NCBI RefSeq assembly: GCF_040939455.1
Contig: NC_134106.1
Coordinates: 85,505,001-85,569,000, forward strand
DNA: 64,000 nucleotides
Source of the DNA: Microcebus murinus
Taxonomy: Eukaryota > Chordata > Mammalia > Primates > Cheirogaleidae
Reading direction: 5' to 3'
Below the pieces are notes generated by a model. That model was not told the DNA's origin and ran no database searches. It saw only the letters and a list, made by a program, of their open reading frames with translations. The translations under genes were made by a program, and so were the position numbers. Shown here one piece after another: positions 13,802-27,544 of the stretch; position 1 is the first letter of the stretch; every line of letters begins with the position of its first letter.

Positions 13802-15400
13802 CTCTATTGGATTGTTTTTGAAACTTTGTCAGAAATCAGTTGAGAATATTTGTGTGGATCTATTTTGGGGTTCTCTATTCTGTGCCATTAATCTATGTGC
13901 CCACCCTTCTGCTAATATCACACATCCTTAATTACTGTAACTCTATAGTTGCCTTAATATCAGGTAGATAGATTTGTTCCACTTATTCTTCTTAGTCAAA
14001 ATTCTTTAAATATTCTAAGGCATGTGCATTCCCATGTAAATTTTAGAGGAACATTGCGTTTGTCTACAAAAAGCTTTTCTGTGATTTTGAGTGGAATTTT
14101 ACTAAACATAATGTGCCTTGGGGAAATTGACATATTTACTTGGTTGAGTCTTCCAACGCACATACATGGCAAATTTCTCTCCATTTGGTCTTCTTTGATT
14201 TTTTTAAATCATTATTTGGTAATTTTTGACATACATATTCTGTATATGTTTTGTTAAGTTATATCTAAGTATTTCATTTTTATTGGGGTGATTATAAATG
14301 ATACCTTTTAAAATTAGTGTTTATTTATCTGGGAATGCCTTTACTTTGTCTCTGTTTTTGAAAAACAGTTTTGCTGCATATAGAATTCTTGGTTGAAAGT
14401 GTGTTGTTTTTTTTTCTTTCCACACTTGGAATATGTTATCCTGTTGTCCTTTGGAATGTATTGTTTATGATGAACAATTAATCTCATTGTGGTTCTATTG
14501 TACAAAATGAGTTATTTTTCTACTCTCAAGATATGTTTTTGTTACTGTTTTTCAAAAGTCTGATGTTTCTAGTTGTTAAACTTCTGTGTTTATCCTATTT
14601 GGATTTTGGTGAGCCTCCTCTATATGTAAATTAATTTTTTCCATTATATTTGGAAAATTTAGGCCACTATATTAAAATACTTTTTCTTTCACTTTTTTTT
14701 CCTCTCCTTTCCTTCTGCAAGTGCTTTTGTGAGTGTGTTGGTACATTAGAGATGTCCTACAAGTCCCTGGAGCTCTTTTCATTTTTATTCATTGTTTTTG
14801 TTCTTCAGATTATAATATTCAATTGACTTATCTTGAAATTTACTAATTCTTCTGTCAGCTCAAATATGCTGTTGAATACCTCTGCTGAATTTATTTTAGG
14901 TACTATACTTCTCAACTCCAAAATTTCCAAGAAGTTCTTTTTATGTTTTCTCTTTATGTTCTGTATTTGATTAGTCATTGTCATCTTATGTTCATGTTCA
15001 TTTCACTATTTAAACACAGTTTCTCTTTGTTTTTGAGTATATTTACAGTACATGCTTTGAACTCTTTGTCTGCTATATCTAACATATAGGTTCCTTCAGA
15101 AACAGAATCCAGGTTCCTGTGTGATTTTCTATGTCAAGGTAACACTTTTCTGTATCTTTAAGTGTCTCATAATTTTTTAATTGAAAACTAGATATAGAAG
15201 ATAATGTTCATATAGCAACTCTGATTGTTACTAAGTTCAGTAATGGCAATTGTTTCTGCTTTTCTTTGTAATTGTCTAATGGCTTGGATGAACTAAGGCT
15301 ATGGAATCTATTTCCCCATTTATGTGATCTATCATGTCTCTTCTCCATGTTTTAAATATTATTTTTATTTATATGTTTAAGCTGGATATCCTAAATATAA
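13802..15400 (-). mobile_element. Ancient L1 (L1M-like), 5' half, antisense (continuation)
   Basis: Continues the antisense L1 exactly where it stopped at 12171: 'ctattggattgtttttgaaac' follows the ORF2 'aacaaatg' block as in intact L1. Further right it turns into old 5'UTR/ORF1 antisense sequence, for example 'tactaattcttctgtcag' and 'aacacagtttctcttt'. The end is approximate. Confidence 0.65.
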
Positions 15401-17504
15401 AATTTTAGACAATTTTCTGGTATTAAATCAAATCATGATAACAAATAACGTTTTGTGTCAAAAAACAAATTTCTCTGACTTTACAAGTAATTTTGTGATT
15501 GGGTCAGCAGCTAAGCATAAAAGAAAATGCCAATTGATTGCACTATATCATGTTTTCTTTTATTCATTTTTATTAATAAATAATCTTGAACATAGTTCTA
15601 AGTCAACATTGTAGAATTTGCCTTAGCTTACATGATATGGGTAGTTTCATTGATTGCAGTACCCATATGTAATGTTTTGTAAATAGTGGTAAAGTGATAT
15701 CTAATAATATATATAATTCAATTACTGAAGTTTACTAATACTTTGTGCTTTAGTTTTATTCAACAAAAGCAAAAATATCTTTTTAACATATATCATATTT
15801 TGGTGAACATGTGAGAAGGCAAAAACAACAGATATCTTTAACCTAATATTGTTAAGATTATTCTTCAAAATGTGATTCCCCTATGATACACAATCTAGTG
15901 CCTTCCATGCTATAACACAGAGTTTCTTAACTAGAGTTTATGGACTCCCTGTAATTAATTTCATGGGTGGTTTCAGAGAGTAAATGAACTTGGAGAAAAG
16001 GCAGATATAGCACAATAACATATGTCACTGCTTTTGTATGTTTCTGGCATGATCTTCCATCTCGTTTATTTAAAAATAAATATATATTATCCCTCAAACT
16101 ACAAGAAGATAGCAATAGTATAATACATGAAAAAATCTAAGTAGCAAAATTTTTCCAAGATGCTCTCTCATATAAAAGAGTTTAGTGATTTAAAAAGTTT
16201 GGATAAAAGTGCATATCATTCCTTATTTTGTGATGCCTATCAGCTCCTGAAATGATCTGGGAATCTCCTCCATATCAAAACAGAAAGAAGCTTATTGGAC
16301 TTAGCTTCCCTCCGTGTTTCCAAAGGTATTTTAACCAAAAGTAATTAACATCATTCAGAGTGAATAGTCTATGGGATGTGCTATGAAAATAATTTTCTAA
16401 TGGGATTAAAACAGATTTTCTTATATCGTAACAATCTGTCTGAGATTGCCAAACACTCTCAATAGATATTCTTACACAATGCTAAAGGTCTCCTTTGGGA
16501 ACTTTATAATGCTCACCAGATGAGCCTTATCTATATTGCTGCCTTCTCTATAATGCCTAGTCTACACAGAGATGAACTCACATACTTCAAGAATATATAA
16601 TAGCAGAAACAAATCTCCATTGTGTTAATATGAGTTACACATGAGATGGCTCTATTCCTTTTGAATTTTGTTTGTCTAGTTTAGGCATATCTATACCTAC
16701 ATATAATTTCACATTCATCTCCAATGTGCAAAATATGTAACAAAAATGTAATGATTTTTATAGTGTATCTATTGACCAGAAAATAAAAATTATACAGTCA
16801 GCATGATATATTTCTCATGGCTAAATAGTGGGAGAGGTCACAAAAACTGCAAAATTCTATTTTGCCATTATTATAATTGGAAGATCAATGAGTAGTTATC
16901 AAAATGAAAAAGACATAAAAGATTGCTAACATTGATTTCTGGGATTTACAGTAATCTAAACTTCCAGTTGTATTAAGAACACACTCTCTTGTAAACACTT
17001 TCATTTGACAGCTTTTCCTTTGGAAATATTGAAGTCAGTATTTCCAAAAACAAAACAAATGTGAAACTGGTAGTAAATTTTAATTTGTTGCTTGAAATAA
17101 GATCACAGAAAAGTCTCCTTACCACATATAAGTCTGTAAGGAATTTGATAGAAATGTAAAATCCAAACCAAAGTATAACAGCAATTTTTATGACTCAAAG
17201 TATGAAAGTATGAAATATCAAACAACTTGAAAATGAAAGGTCTATATGATGCATAATCCTATATGATTAAGGTGTTATTTCTTTTTGGATATCATTTATT
17301 AGCATTTATTCTCTAACAAAAAGAAACTGAGGGTATAGTATTGATGTTAGTAATAGAGAAAAGGAACAAGAAATGTAGGATTTAGCTTACTTCTATTTTC
17401 CCATAAGCATACATTTGTATTTGTTGATCAAGTTTTCTATTCTAATATCTCTTCTATTCACAACAGAAAACATAGATGAACTCCTAGAACATTGAAATTA
17501 AACA
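15401..17504. other. AT-rich intergenic DNA, no gene seen
   Basis: No gene recognised. A weak 'agtttcttaactagagtttatggactccc' resemblance to a hAT-type transposon end lies near 15918, too degraded to call. Confidence 0.45.
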
Positions 17505-17645
17505 CCATAGGGTACTTCCAATGCACACTATATGGGTGATGGACACACTTATAACTTTGACTCAAACTATACAAAAGCAGTTTATGTAACCGAACCGTTT
17601 GTACTCCCATAATATTCTGAAATTGAAAATAAAATAAAATAAAAT
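17505..17645 (+). mobile_element. L1 3' end fragment
   Basis: The L1 3'-terminal pattern 'cactatatgggtgatgg', then 'gtactcccataatattctgaaattg' and an 'aaaataaaataaaat' tail. Very short and noncoding. Confidence 0.6.
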
Positions 17646-17699
17646 GTCAAAGAATAAAATTTAAAAAAAGAAATTCCATAAACACAAAATACTAAATGT

Positions 17700-18703
<1,004 letters not shown>

Positions 18704-18716
18704 AATAACATATTTG
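18704..18716. repeat. Target-site duplication, left copy (full-length L1)
   Basis: AATAACATATTTG, identical to 25255-25267. It marks the 5' junction of the full-length L1. Confidence 0.9.
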
Positions 18717-20080
18717 GGCGGAGCAAGATGGCGGACGAATAACACCGCCAGACAGAGGGTCTCTGCAGAAAAGACAGATTCTAGCAGAAACTAGAGGAAA
18801 GAAGCAAGAAGACGAGCATAAAGCGGACAAGGGCCGGAAGGAGGGGTACCTGAGACCCCGGGAGACTCCACGGGAGGAGGTTACGGAGGAGAACTGGAGG
18901 CTGAGACCACCGGAGCAGCCCGGAGACCAGCGGCAAGGGTAGGTGGATTTGCCGTTTCCCCTCCCCTGCATTCGGGACTGCTGGTGGGCTCCCCAGCAGG
19001 TGGAGAGACCTGCGGACATCAGCCCAGAGACTGCCGCCGCCTGCCAACGGTGAGCCTGTAGCAGACGTGGCATCAGGTTCCCAACTTCCTCCGGGCACCT
19101 CCGTGTGCACGGACCCGAGCCGCGCGGCAGGCGCCATATTGTCTCCTCCTCCCCTCCGCCGACCCTACCCGCGGCTGCCCAGAGAGACAATACAGTCACC
19201 AGCCGGAGGCACCTCCAGGGAATGGGACCTTCCCGTTTGGGACCCCGCCCGCCCTCCCAGGTGCTGCTGGCACCGTGTTCCCAGGAAAATGGTGCCGACT
19301 CAGAGGCTGAGAGACATAGACCCAGCTTGGGCTCCCTGTGGGTGAATTAGGACCGGAAATCCTCTCCCTGGTGGGAATACAGTTTGAACTCTGGGACCCA
19401 GAGGTCGGACCTGCAGACCAGATCCCCTGCACCGAGGGCTAGCATTGCCTGGGGCACAGAAGGGTTATACGTGAACAGCCTACTGAGGGCTGTGTGCCTC
19501 CAGGGGCGGATCCTCGTCCTAGAGGGCAACCCTCCTCCCAGGAGGAGGACGTGCGCCCAACCCAGGTGGCGTTCCTGTGCAGGGAACCTCCCCGCCGGCA
19601 TCACAGTCCGGGGAGGCCTGGTGGCTTGTGGTCTGGCCTGCTGGCAGAGGCCCAGGAGTAGCTGCGGAGTTGGGGAGGGTGGAAAGAAGCGAGGCCTGCT
19701 GCAGACTGCGGGTCTCAGACAGCCCCACCCCCACACCCAGACTTTCTGGCTGAGCAGGACCATTCCAGCCCCGCCCTGACAGCAGAGAACAGAACTTTGA
19801 CCCCTGCTAACGGCCTGAGGGCAGGCTTACCCAACCCAGCTCCGCACAGAACGAGAGCTGATAACAGGACTCAAAATCAACACCATAGCCTGTTCCTCCA
19901 AGCAAACGCCACCTACTGACAGGGACGGCATCTTGCACAGCCTTTCCACCGCACCCACTGACTCAATATACAGGGAGTGGTCCAATTTCACCCACAGGCA
20001 CCACCTAACGCCTCAGAAACTAAATAAGGTGTGTGAATACCCAAACAATAACCTAAGGAAAGAAACAACAACTGATCGAC
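18717..20080 (+). promoter_or_regulatory. L1 5'UTR / internal promoter
   Basis: A GC- and CpG-rich leader of about 1.36 kb, unlike its AT-rich surroundings. The word CAAGATGGCGG at 18724-18734, just inside the 5' end, matches the YY1 site that sets the start of transcription in L1 families. Several long frames are open here on both strands, the longest on the minus strand (18702-19199 and 19347-19763); a GC-rich sequence low in stop codons can explain them. Confidence 0.8.
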
Positions 20081-21073
20081 ATGGGAAGAAATCAGCGAAA
20101 GAACTCAGGAAATATGAAGAACCAAACGGAAAACACACCCCCAAAGAGGAGCACCAGCCCCCTAGAAACGGACACCGACCAAAATCAGGCAACCAATATG
20201 ACAGAAGAGGAATTTCGTATGTGGAACATAAGAACACTCACCCAGCTGCAACAACAACTCAATAACCAACACCAAGAAACCACAAAAAATCTCCAGGATA
20301 TGAGAAAAGAAATAGACACATTGAAGAAAAGTGTAACCAAACTCCTGGAAATGAAAAATCAATTCAAGGAACTACAAAATACAGTGGAAAGTCTCAAGAA
20401 TAGGGTAGATGAAACAGAAGAAAGAATCTCAGAGCTTGAAGATAACACCCTCCAATTAAATAAATCAGTCACAGAAATAGAGCAGAGAAACAAGAGAAAA
20501 GAGCAAAGCCTACAAGAGCTGTGGGATTATGTGAAGAAACCTAAAGTGAGGGTCATAGGGTTACAAGAAAAGGAAGAAGACAACACTCAAGGGTTGGACA
20601 AGCTGTTTGAAGATATAATAGAGGAAAATCTCCCAGGCCTTGCTCAAAATCTTGATATACAAGTTCAAGAAGCTCAGAGGACCCCTGGGAGATTCAACGC
20701 AAACAGGAAGACGTCACGACATGCAGTCATCAGACTAACCAAAGTATCAACTAAAGAGGCCCTTCTAAGAGCTGTAAGACAAAAGAAGCAAGTAACATAC
20801 AAGGGAAAGCCAATTCAAATAACATCAGACTTCTCTAATGAGACTTTACAAGCAAGGAGAGACTGGGGCCCCATTCTCACTCTTTTGAAACAAAACAATG
20901 CCCAGCCTAGAATATTATTCCCTGCAAAACTAAGCTTCGTATATGAAGGAGAAATAAAAACATTCTCAGACAAGCAAAGGCTCAGAGAATTCACCAAGAC
21001 AAGACCAGCCCTACAAGAAGTACTTAAAACAGCGTTATGCACGGAACATCATAATAATAACCCACGAATATAA
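20081..21073 (+). CDS. L1 ORF1 protein (RNA-binding chaperone), intact
   Basis: A 330-residue frame, the normal size for L1 ORF1p, which trimerises, coats L1 RNA and acts as a nucleic-acid chaperone in the L1 RNP. Residues about 50-140 are heptad-rich coiled coil (many Leu, Glu, Lys, Gln). An RRM-like domain follows, starting around 'K-V-R-V-I-G-L-Q-E'. The C-terminal domain contains the conserved 'Q-R-T-P-G-R-F-N-A-N-R' and 'Q-V-T-Y-K-G' stretches and ends after 'T-R-P-A-L-Q-E-V-L-K'. No stop or frameshift is seen. The chosen ATG starts M-G-R-N-Q-R-K and lies 41 nt from ORF2 at the other end. Whether it is expressed cannot be told from sequence. Confidence 0.9.
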   Translation: MGRNQRKNSGNMKNQTENTPPKRSTSPLETDTDQNQATNMTEEEFRMWNIRTLTQLQQQLNNQHQETTKNLQDMRKEIDTLKKSVTKLLEMKNQFKELQNTVESLKNRVDETEERISELEDNTLQLNKSVTEIEQRNKRKEQSLQELWDYVKKPKVRVIGLQEKEEDNTQGLDKLFEDIIEENLPGLAQNLDIQVQEAQRTPGRFNANRKTSRHAVIRLTKVSTKEALLRAVRQKKQVTYKGKPIQITSDFSNETLQARRDWGPILTLLKQNNAQPRILFPAKLSFVYEGEIKTFSDKQRLREFTKTRPALQEVLKTALCTEHHNNNPRI

Positions 21074-21114
21074 AAACAACCAAACCCCAAAGATATTAAA
21101 GGCCAGATATTACA

Positions 21115-24100
21115 ATGGCTCAAGACAGAAATCATAGCAACAATATCCAACCCAACAGAATGATCAGTAATCTACCTTACCTATCAGTTCTCTCAATAAA
21201 TGTGAATGGCTTAAACTCTCCACTCAAGAGACATAGGCTGGCTGAATGGATAAGAAAATACAGGCCAAGTATATGCTGTCTTCAGGAAACACATCTAACC
21301 TGCAAGGATGCATATAGACTAAAAATAAAAGGGTGGAGATCAATATTCCAAGCAAATAGAAGCCAAAAGAAGGCTGGTGTGGCAGTTCTAATTTCAGACG
21401 ATTTAGTTTTTAAACCAACAAAAGTAGTAAAAGACAAAGAGGGTCATTATATAATGGTGAAGGGAACAGTCCAACAAGAAGAGATAACAATTTTAAATAT
21501 ATATGCACCCAACTTAGGTGCACCCAGATTCATAAAGCAAACCTTACTGGACCTAAGCAAATGGATTAATAGCAACTCCATAATCGCCAGAGATTTCAAC
21601 ACCCCACTGACGGCACGAGACAGATCCTCCAAACAGAAAATTAATAAAGAAATAATGGACTTAAACAAAACTCTAGAACAATTGGGTCTGACAGACATCT
21701 ACAGAACATTCTACCCAAAATCCACTGAATATACGTTCTTCTCATCAGCTCACGGGACATTCTCTAAGACTGACCATATCCTAGGACACAAAGAAAATCT
21801 CAAGAAATTTAAAAAAATAGAAATCATACCATGTACCTTCTCAGATCACAGTGGAATAAAACTAGAAATCAACCCTAACAGAAACTCACATTTCTACACA
21901 AAAACGTGGAAATTAAACAACCTCCTACTAAATGATTACTTCGTAAATGAAGAAATCAAGACGGAAATGAAAAACTTCTATGAAGAAAACGACAATGGAG
22001 AGACAAGTTATCAAACTCCTCTGGGACACAGCTAAAGCAGTTCTGAGAGGAAAGTTTATCTCCATAAATGCCTATAACCAAAAGACAAGAAGATCACAAA
22101 TAGACAATCTAATGAAACGACTCAAAGAGCTGGAAAAAGAAGAACAGACCAACCCCAAACCCAGCAGAAGAAGTGAAATCAACAAGATCAAATCAGAACT
22201 AAATGAAATTGAAAACAGGAAAGCTATTCAGGAGATTAATAAAACAAAAAGTTGGTTCTTTGAAAAAATAAACAAAATTGACACACCATTGGCTAAGCTA
22301 ACGAAAAGCAGAAAAGAGAAATCTCTAATAAGCTCCATCAGGAATAAAAAAGGAGATATCACAACTGATCCCAAAGAGATACAAGATACAATTTATGAAT
22401 ACTACAAAAATCTTTATGCACACAAACTGGAAAATGTGGAGGAAATGGACAAATTTCTAGAAACACACAGCCTCCCTAGGCTCAACCAGGAAGAAATAGA
22501 TTCCCTGAACAGACCAATCTCAACAGCTGAAATAGAAACAGCAATTAAAAATCTCCCTAAAAAGAAAAGTCCAGGTCCAGATGGCTTCACACCTGAATTT
22601 TACCATACTTACAAAGAAGAACTAGTACCTATCTTGCAGAAACTATTCCACAACATCGAGAAGAACGGAAACCTCCCCGACACCTTTTATGAAGCGAATA
22701 TTACTCTGATACCAAAACCAGGAAAGGATGCAACAAAAAAAGAAAACTACAGACCAATATCCCTAATGAATATAGATGCAAAAATTTTCAACAAAATCTT
22801 AGCTAACCGAATCTAGACACTTATCAAAAAAATAATCCACCACGACCAAGTGGGCTTCATCCCAGGGATGCAGGGATGGTTCAACATACGTAAATCTATA
22901 AATGCAATTCACCACATAAACAGAAGCAAACACAAAGACCACCTGATTCTTTCAATAGATGCAGAAAAAGCTTTTGACAAAATTCAACACCCTTTCATGA
23001 TACGAACACTTAAGAAAATAGGCATAGAAGGGACATACCTAAAAATGATACAAGCTATATATGACAGACCCATAGCCAACATCATACTGAATGGGGAAAG
23101 ATTGAAATCATTCCCACTTAGAACTGGAACCAGACAAGGCTGCCCACTATCTCCACTTCTGTTCAACATAGTGCTGGAAGTCTTGGCTACAGCAATCAGA
23201 CAGGAAAATGGAATCAAAGGTATCCAAATAGGGGCAGAAGAGATCAAACTTTCACTGTTTGCTGATGATATGATATTGTATCTAGAAAACCCCAAGGATT
23301 CAACCAAGAAACTCCTGGAACTGATCAATGAATTTAGTAAAGTCTCAGGATACAAAATCAATACACAGAAATCAAAGGCATTCATATACGCCAACAACAA
23401 TCTAATTGAGAACCAAATCAAAGACTCAATTCCCTTCACAATAGCAACAAAGAAATTAAAGTACCTAGGAATATATTTAACCAAAGAAGTAAAAGACCTC
23501 TACAGGGAGAACTATGAAACACTGAGGAAGGAAATAGCAGAGGATGTAAACAGATGGAAATCCATACCATGCTCGTGGATCAGCAGACTCAATATCATCA
23601 AAATGTCTATACTACCCAAACTGATCTACAGATTCAATGCAATACCTATTAAAATCCCATCAGCATTCTTCACAGATATAGAAAAAATAATTTTACGCTT
23701 CGTATGGAACCAAAGAAGACCCCGAATATCAAGAGCAATTCTAGGCAACAAAAACAAAATGGGAGGCATTAATATGCCAGACATCAAACTATACTACAAA
23801 GCTGTAGTAATTAAAACAATATGGTATTGGCACAAAAACAGGAATATTGACCAGTGGAACAGATGTGAGAATCCTGATATAAAACCATCCTCATATAGCT
23901 ATCTCATCTTTGACAAAGCAGACAAAAACATACGCTGGGGAAAAGAATCTCTCTTCAATAAATGGTGCTGGGAAAACTGGATAGCCACCTGTAGAAGGCT
24001 AAAACAGGACCCACACCTTTCACCTCTCACAAAAATCAGCTCACGCTGGATAACAGACTTAAACCTAAGATATGAAACTATTAGAACTCTAGAGGAAAAA

Positions 24101-24991
24101 GTTGGAAACACTCTCCTAGACATCGGCCTGGGCAAAGAGTTTATGAAGAAGTCCCCAAAGGCAATCACAGCAGCAACAAAAATAAATAAATGGGACATGA
24201 TCAAACTACAAAGCTTCTGCACAGCCAAAGAAATAGTCATGAAAGTAAACAGACAACCTACAGAATGGGAGAAAATTTTTGCATCCTATGCATCCGATAA
24301 GGGACTGATAACTAGAATATACTTAGAACTCACGAAAATTAGGAAGAAAAAATCAAATAACCCCATTAAAAAGTGGGCAAAGGACTTGAACAGAAATTTT
24401 TCTAAAGAAGACAGAAGAATGGCCAACAAACATATGAAGAAATGCTCAACATCTCTAATCATCAGGGAAATGCAGATCAAAACCACAATGAGATATCACT
24501 TAACCCCAGTGAGAATGGCCTTTATCAAAAAATCTCCAAACAATAAATGCTGGCGTGGTTGCGGAGAGAGAGGAACACTCCTACACTGCTGGTGGGACTG
24601 CAAACTAGTTCAACCTCTGTGGAAAGCAATATGGAGATACCTTAAAGCGATACAAGTGAATCTACCATTTGATCCAGCAATCCCATTGCTGGGCATCTAC
24701 CCAAATGATCCAGTGACACTCTACAAAAAAGACACCTGCACTCGAATGTTTATAGCAGCACAATTCATAATTGCAAGGCTGTGGAAACAGCCCAAGTGCC
24801 CATCAATCCAAGAATGGATTAATAAAATGTGGTATATGTATACCATGGAGTACTATTCAGCTCTAAGAAACAATGGTGATATAGCACATCTTATATTTTC
24901 CTGGTTAGAGCTGGAACCCATACTACTAAGTGAAGTATCCCAAGAATGGAAAAACAAGCACCAGATATATTCTCCAGCAAACTGGTATTAA
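21115..24991 (+). pseudogene. L1 ORF2 (endonuclease/reverse transcriptase), broken by one frameshift and one stop
   Basis: Encodes the L1 endonuclease and reverse transcriptase. The N-terminal APE-type endonuclease shows 'N-V-N-G-L-N', 'C-L-Q-E-T-H', 'D-F-N-T-P-L' and 'S-D-H-S-G-I-K-L'; the residue before D-F-N is Arg, where Gly is usual. A one-base shift near 22012-22020 moves the frame, which resumes as 21980-22816. A TAG at 22814-22816 then interrupts the RT domain. The third segment, 22850-24991 in the same frame, holds the RT catalytic F-A-D-D-M (23258-23272) and the C-terminal CX3CX7HX4C motif (24548-24601). With only two lesions it is a recently inactivated copy. Confidence 0.92.
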
Positions 24992-25039
24992 CTGAGTAGC
25001 ACCTAAGTGGACACATAGGTGCTACAGTAATAGGGTATT

Positions 25040-25150
25040 GGGCAGGTGGGAGGGGGGAGGGGGGCGGGTATATACATACATAATGAGTGAGATGTGCACC
25101 ATCTGGGGGATGGTCATGATGGAGACTCAGACTTTTGGGGGGAGGGGGGG
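25040..25150 (+). other. G-rich tracts of the L1 3'UTR (G-quadruplex potential)
   Basis: Runs of three or more G at 25040-25068 and again near 25135-25156 meet the simple four-G-run pattern. This polypurine tract is a known L1 3'UTR feature and recurs in the copies at 13551 and 61965. Confidence 0.7.
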
Positions 25151-25254
25151 AAATGGGCATTTATTGAAACCTTAAAATCTGTACCCCCATAATATGCCAA
25201 AATAAAAAAAAATTTAAAAAAAAAAATAAATAAATAAATAAATAAAATAAAAAA

Positions 25255-25267
25255 AATAACATATTTG
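25255..25267. repeat. Target-site duplication, right copy (full-length L1)
   Basis: AATAACATATTTG, identical to 18704-18716. Confidence 0.9.
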
Positions 25268-25850
25268 TACACAACCACTAGAGTGGCCAAAATAAAATAT
25301 ATGTACACATATAAATTATTTTAAAATAATACTAACAGTGTTATGAAAGATATGAATAAAAGCATGTTTACAAACGTACTTGTTCATAGCAATTTCTATT
25401 ATTATACATAATAATCAAAACTTAGACACACCCTATGTGTCCATCAATTAAAGCATAGATAACCAACATGGTGTACTCACATGATGCAATATGACAGCAA
25501 AAAAGGATCAAATTATTTATCCACTCAACAGTATGAATGAATCTTTAAAATATGCTAAGTGCAAATAAGCATTGTATGATTCACTTTATCTGAAGTTATA
25601 TAGGATAGGCAAAATTATTCTATAGTTTTAGGAAAATCATAACATCATTTGCTTCTTAGGGACAATGGCAAGGCTTGACTCAGAAGGAGTATAAGGGAAT
25701 TTCTGGAGCAACAATAATGTTTTATATTTTGATCAGGATTTGCATTGCACTGGTGTTTACAGTTATCAAAACTCAGTAAATATGCTCAGGATTCATGCAT
25801 TTTATTCCTTATAAATTTTACCTTAATAGGGAAAAAACTGTATATATAAT
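25268..25850 (+). mobile_element. Ancient L1 fragment, right part
   Basis: Resumes the host L1 right after the target duplication: 'gtgtccatcaattaaagcatag', 'atgaatctttaaaatatgct', 'gtatgattcactttatctga', then a degraded 3' end around 'aattttaccttaatag'. No coding capacity remains. Confidence 0.7.
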
Positions 25851-27540
25851 TGACACCTAGTTAATTATATGCTTGCTTCAATATTTGGAGGCATTGTATT
25901 TATGCTGTTTACTTTGAAATGCAACATATAAATGAGATGAATTGATAAATGGATAGAAAGGTGGACAGACAGATACAAGATAAAGAAACGTTAATGGTAG
26001 AATCTAAGTAGTGAGCATACAGGTGTTAACTTTGATGCATATTTCAACCTTGAGATTTGTTCAAACATTTTCATAATAAAATGTTAGAAAAATAACCAGC
26101 AGAAAAAATATGTTTTGCTGCTACCAAGAACTATAGCAATGGTTGCATAGAATGACTCTGCTATCAACAATGGAGAGAAATGATTAACACTAAAATACGT
26201 TATTCATCACCATTATACTTTTTTTGATAATGATGAGGGCATGCAACTGCATAATTCCTATATAACTGCTTATTTTAAAAGTATGACGTTTTAGTCATCA
26301 TGTACCTTTATCACAAGGACACAAGAAAAGAACTTGGCATTTGCTGGGCAGTTGCATTTGAATTAAACTGATTTGTACCCAAGTGATTAACTCTAGTGTT
26401 ATTGGTACTGTCAGCATGTGGACGTCTATTCTAATGTGCTCAGATTGGTGTATTAGAATCTTTATCAAAAATTCCAGTTTTCCCCCTACTAACTCTAATC
26501 CCTGAGCTATTTCTTCTCCATCTTTTTTACACCTATTTGTTTCATTACTGTTTTAATTACAATAATTGCAAATGGAGGGTAAATATGAAGATTTTAAATG
26601 AAGACTGGGTACAATTTTGGGTTGGAGAAATATCAGATTGAGTGTAGAGCACAGTTCACCCAAGGTTAAAGGGCATTTGTTTGGGAGGCAAGAGCAGATG
26701 AGAGGACTCTGTTTTATTAACTGCCACTAACCACTAACCGTTGTGTGACCTTATGTAAATTAGTGCAAATTAAACCCACAATGACGTATATGTACATAAC
26801 CACAAGAATGGCCACTTTTGCCTCTTCCAAATCTCAATTGTCTACTGCAGCTTTAAATGATTTCTCAGGTCCTTACTCATTTTTAATCTTTTTTTTCCTT
26901 CTGTAAAAATAATTTGGTTCACTTCAGCTAAGTTTTTGTGTAGTCATATTCCAAGCAAAGTGTTAAAGTATATAAAGTGCTAAATATATAAAGATGAATG
27001 GATTGTGATCCTCCCCTTTACAGTGGTCACAGGCTAACAGAGAGACGGATCTGTAGACAATTAATGAGTAATAATAAGTGCCACTGGAGAACAGCCCAAA
27101 AAAGGAACATATTCCCCAGTCCGGGTAAAGACAGGGGTTCTGGAAGTTTCTCTAGGATCTATGTTTGAACTGAGTCTAAGAGAATGGAAAAAGCTTCACC
27201 TCATATGAGTTGGCAAAGGTGAAATGGGTGTCCCTCAAAAGAAGCTGAGAACTGTTGGTCAAACAGAGGCAGAGGAGATTGAGGAAGAAGAAACGGGATG
27301 TATGTTCCACATGTATATCTGTGAAAGTGGATTATTACCACTACTCTCGGCCCTGCCTACAAAGACATAAACTGGATTTAGTAAGAAATTGGTCAAGAAG
27401 TAACATCTAGATCTTAGTCTATGATGTGGTTTGCAGACTATAGAACCCCTGAAGCACTACAAAGGGGTGGGGACATTTATCCACAGCACCAGCTGTGTAA
27501 TTAACTGCCACTAGAGACCAGAATATCAGCAGGCTTCAAC
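25851..27540. other. Intergenic DNA, no gene seen
   Basis: No gene. A weak MIR-like stretch may lie near 26640-26770 ('ccgttgtgtgaccttatgtaaatt'), too short to call firmly. Confidence 0.45.
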
Positions 27541-27544
27541 AACG

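Larger units (their letters stand above)
18717..25254 (+). mobile_element. Full-length strepsirrhine LINE-1, nearly intact
   Basis: A 6.5 kb non-LTR retrotransposon with all parts in order: a GC-rich 5'UTR (18717-20080), an intact ORF1 (20081-21073), ORF2 (21115-24991) with one frameshift and one nonsense codon, a 3'UTR with a G-rich tract (about 25040-25068) and an A-rich tail (about 25201-25254). A perfect 13-bp target-site duplication (18704-18716 and 25255-25267) shows target-primed insertion into the older L1. The few disabling changes suggest a young insertion. It shares its 3' end with the copies at 13221, 29032 and 61318. Confidence 0.95.
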
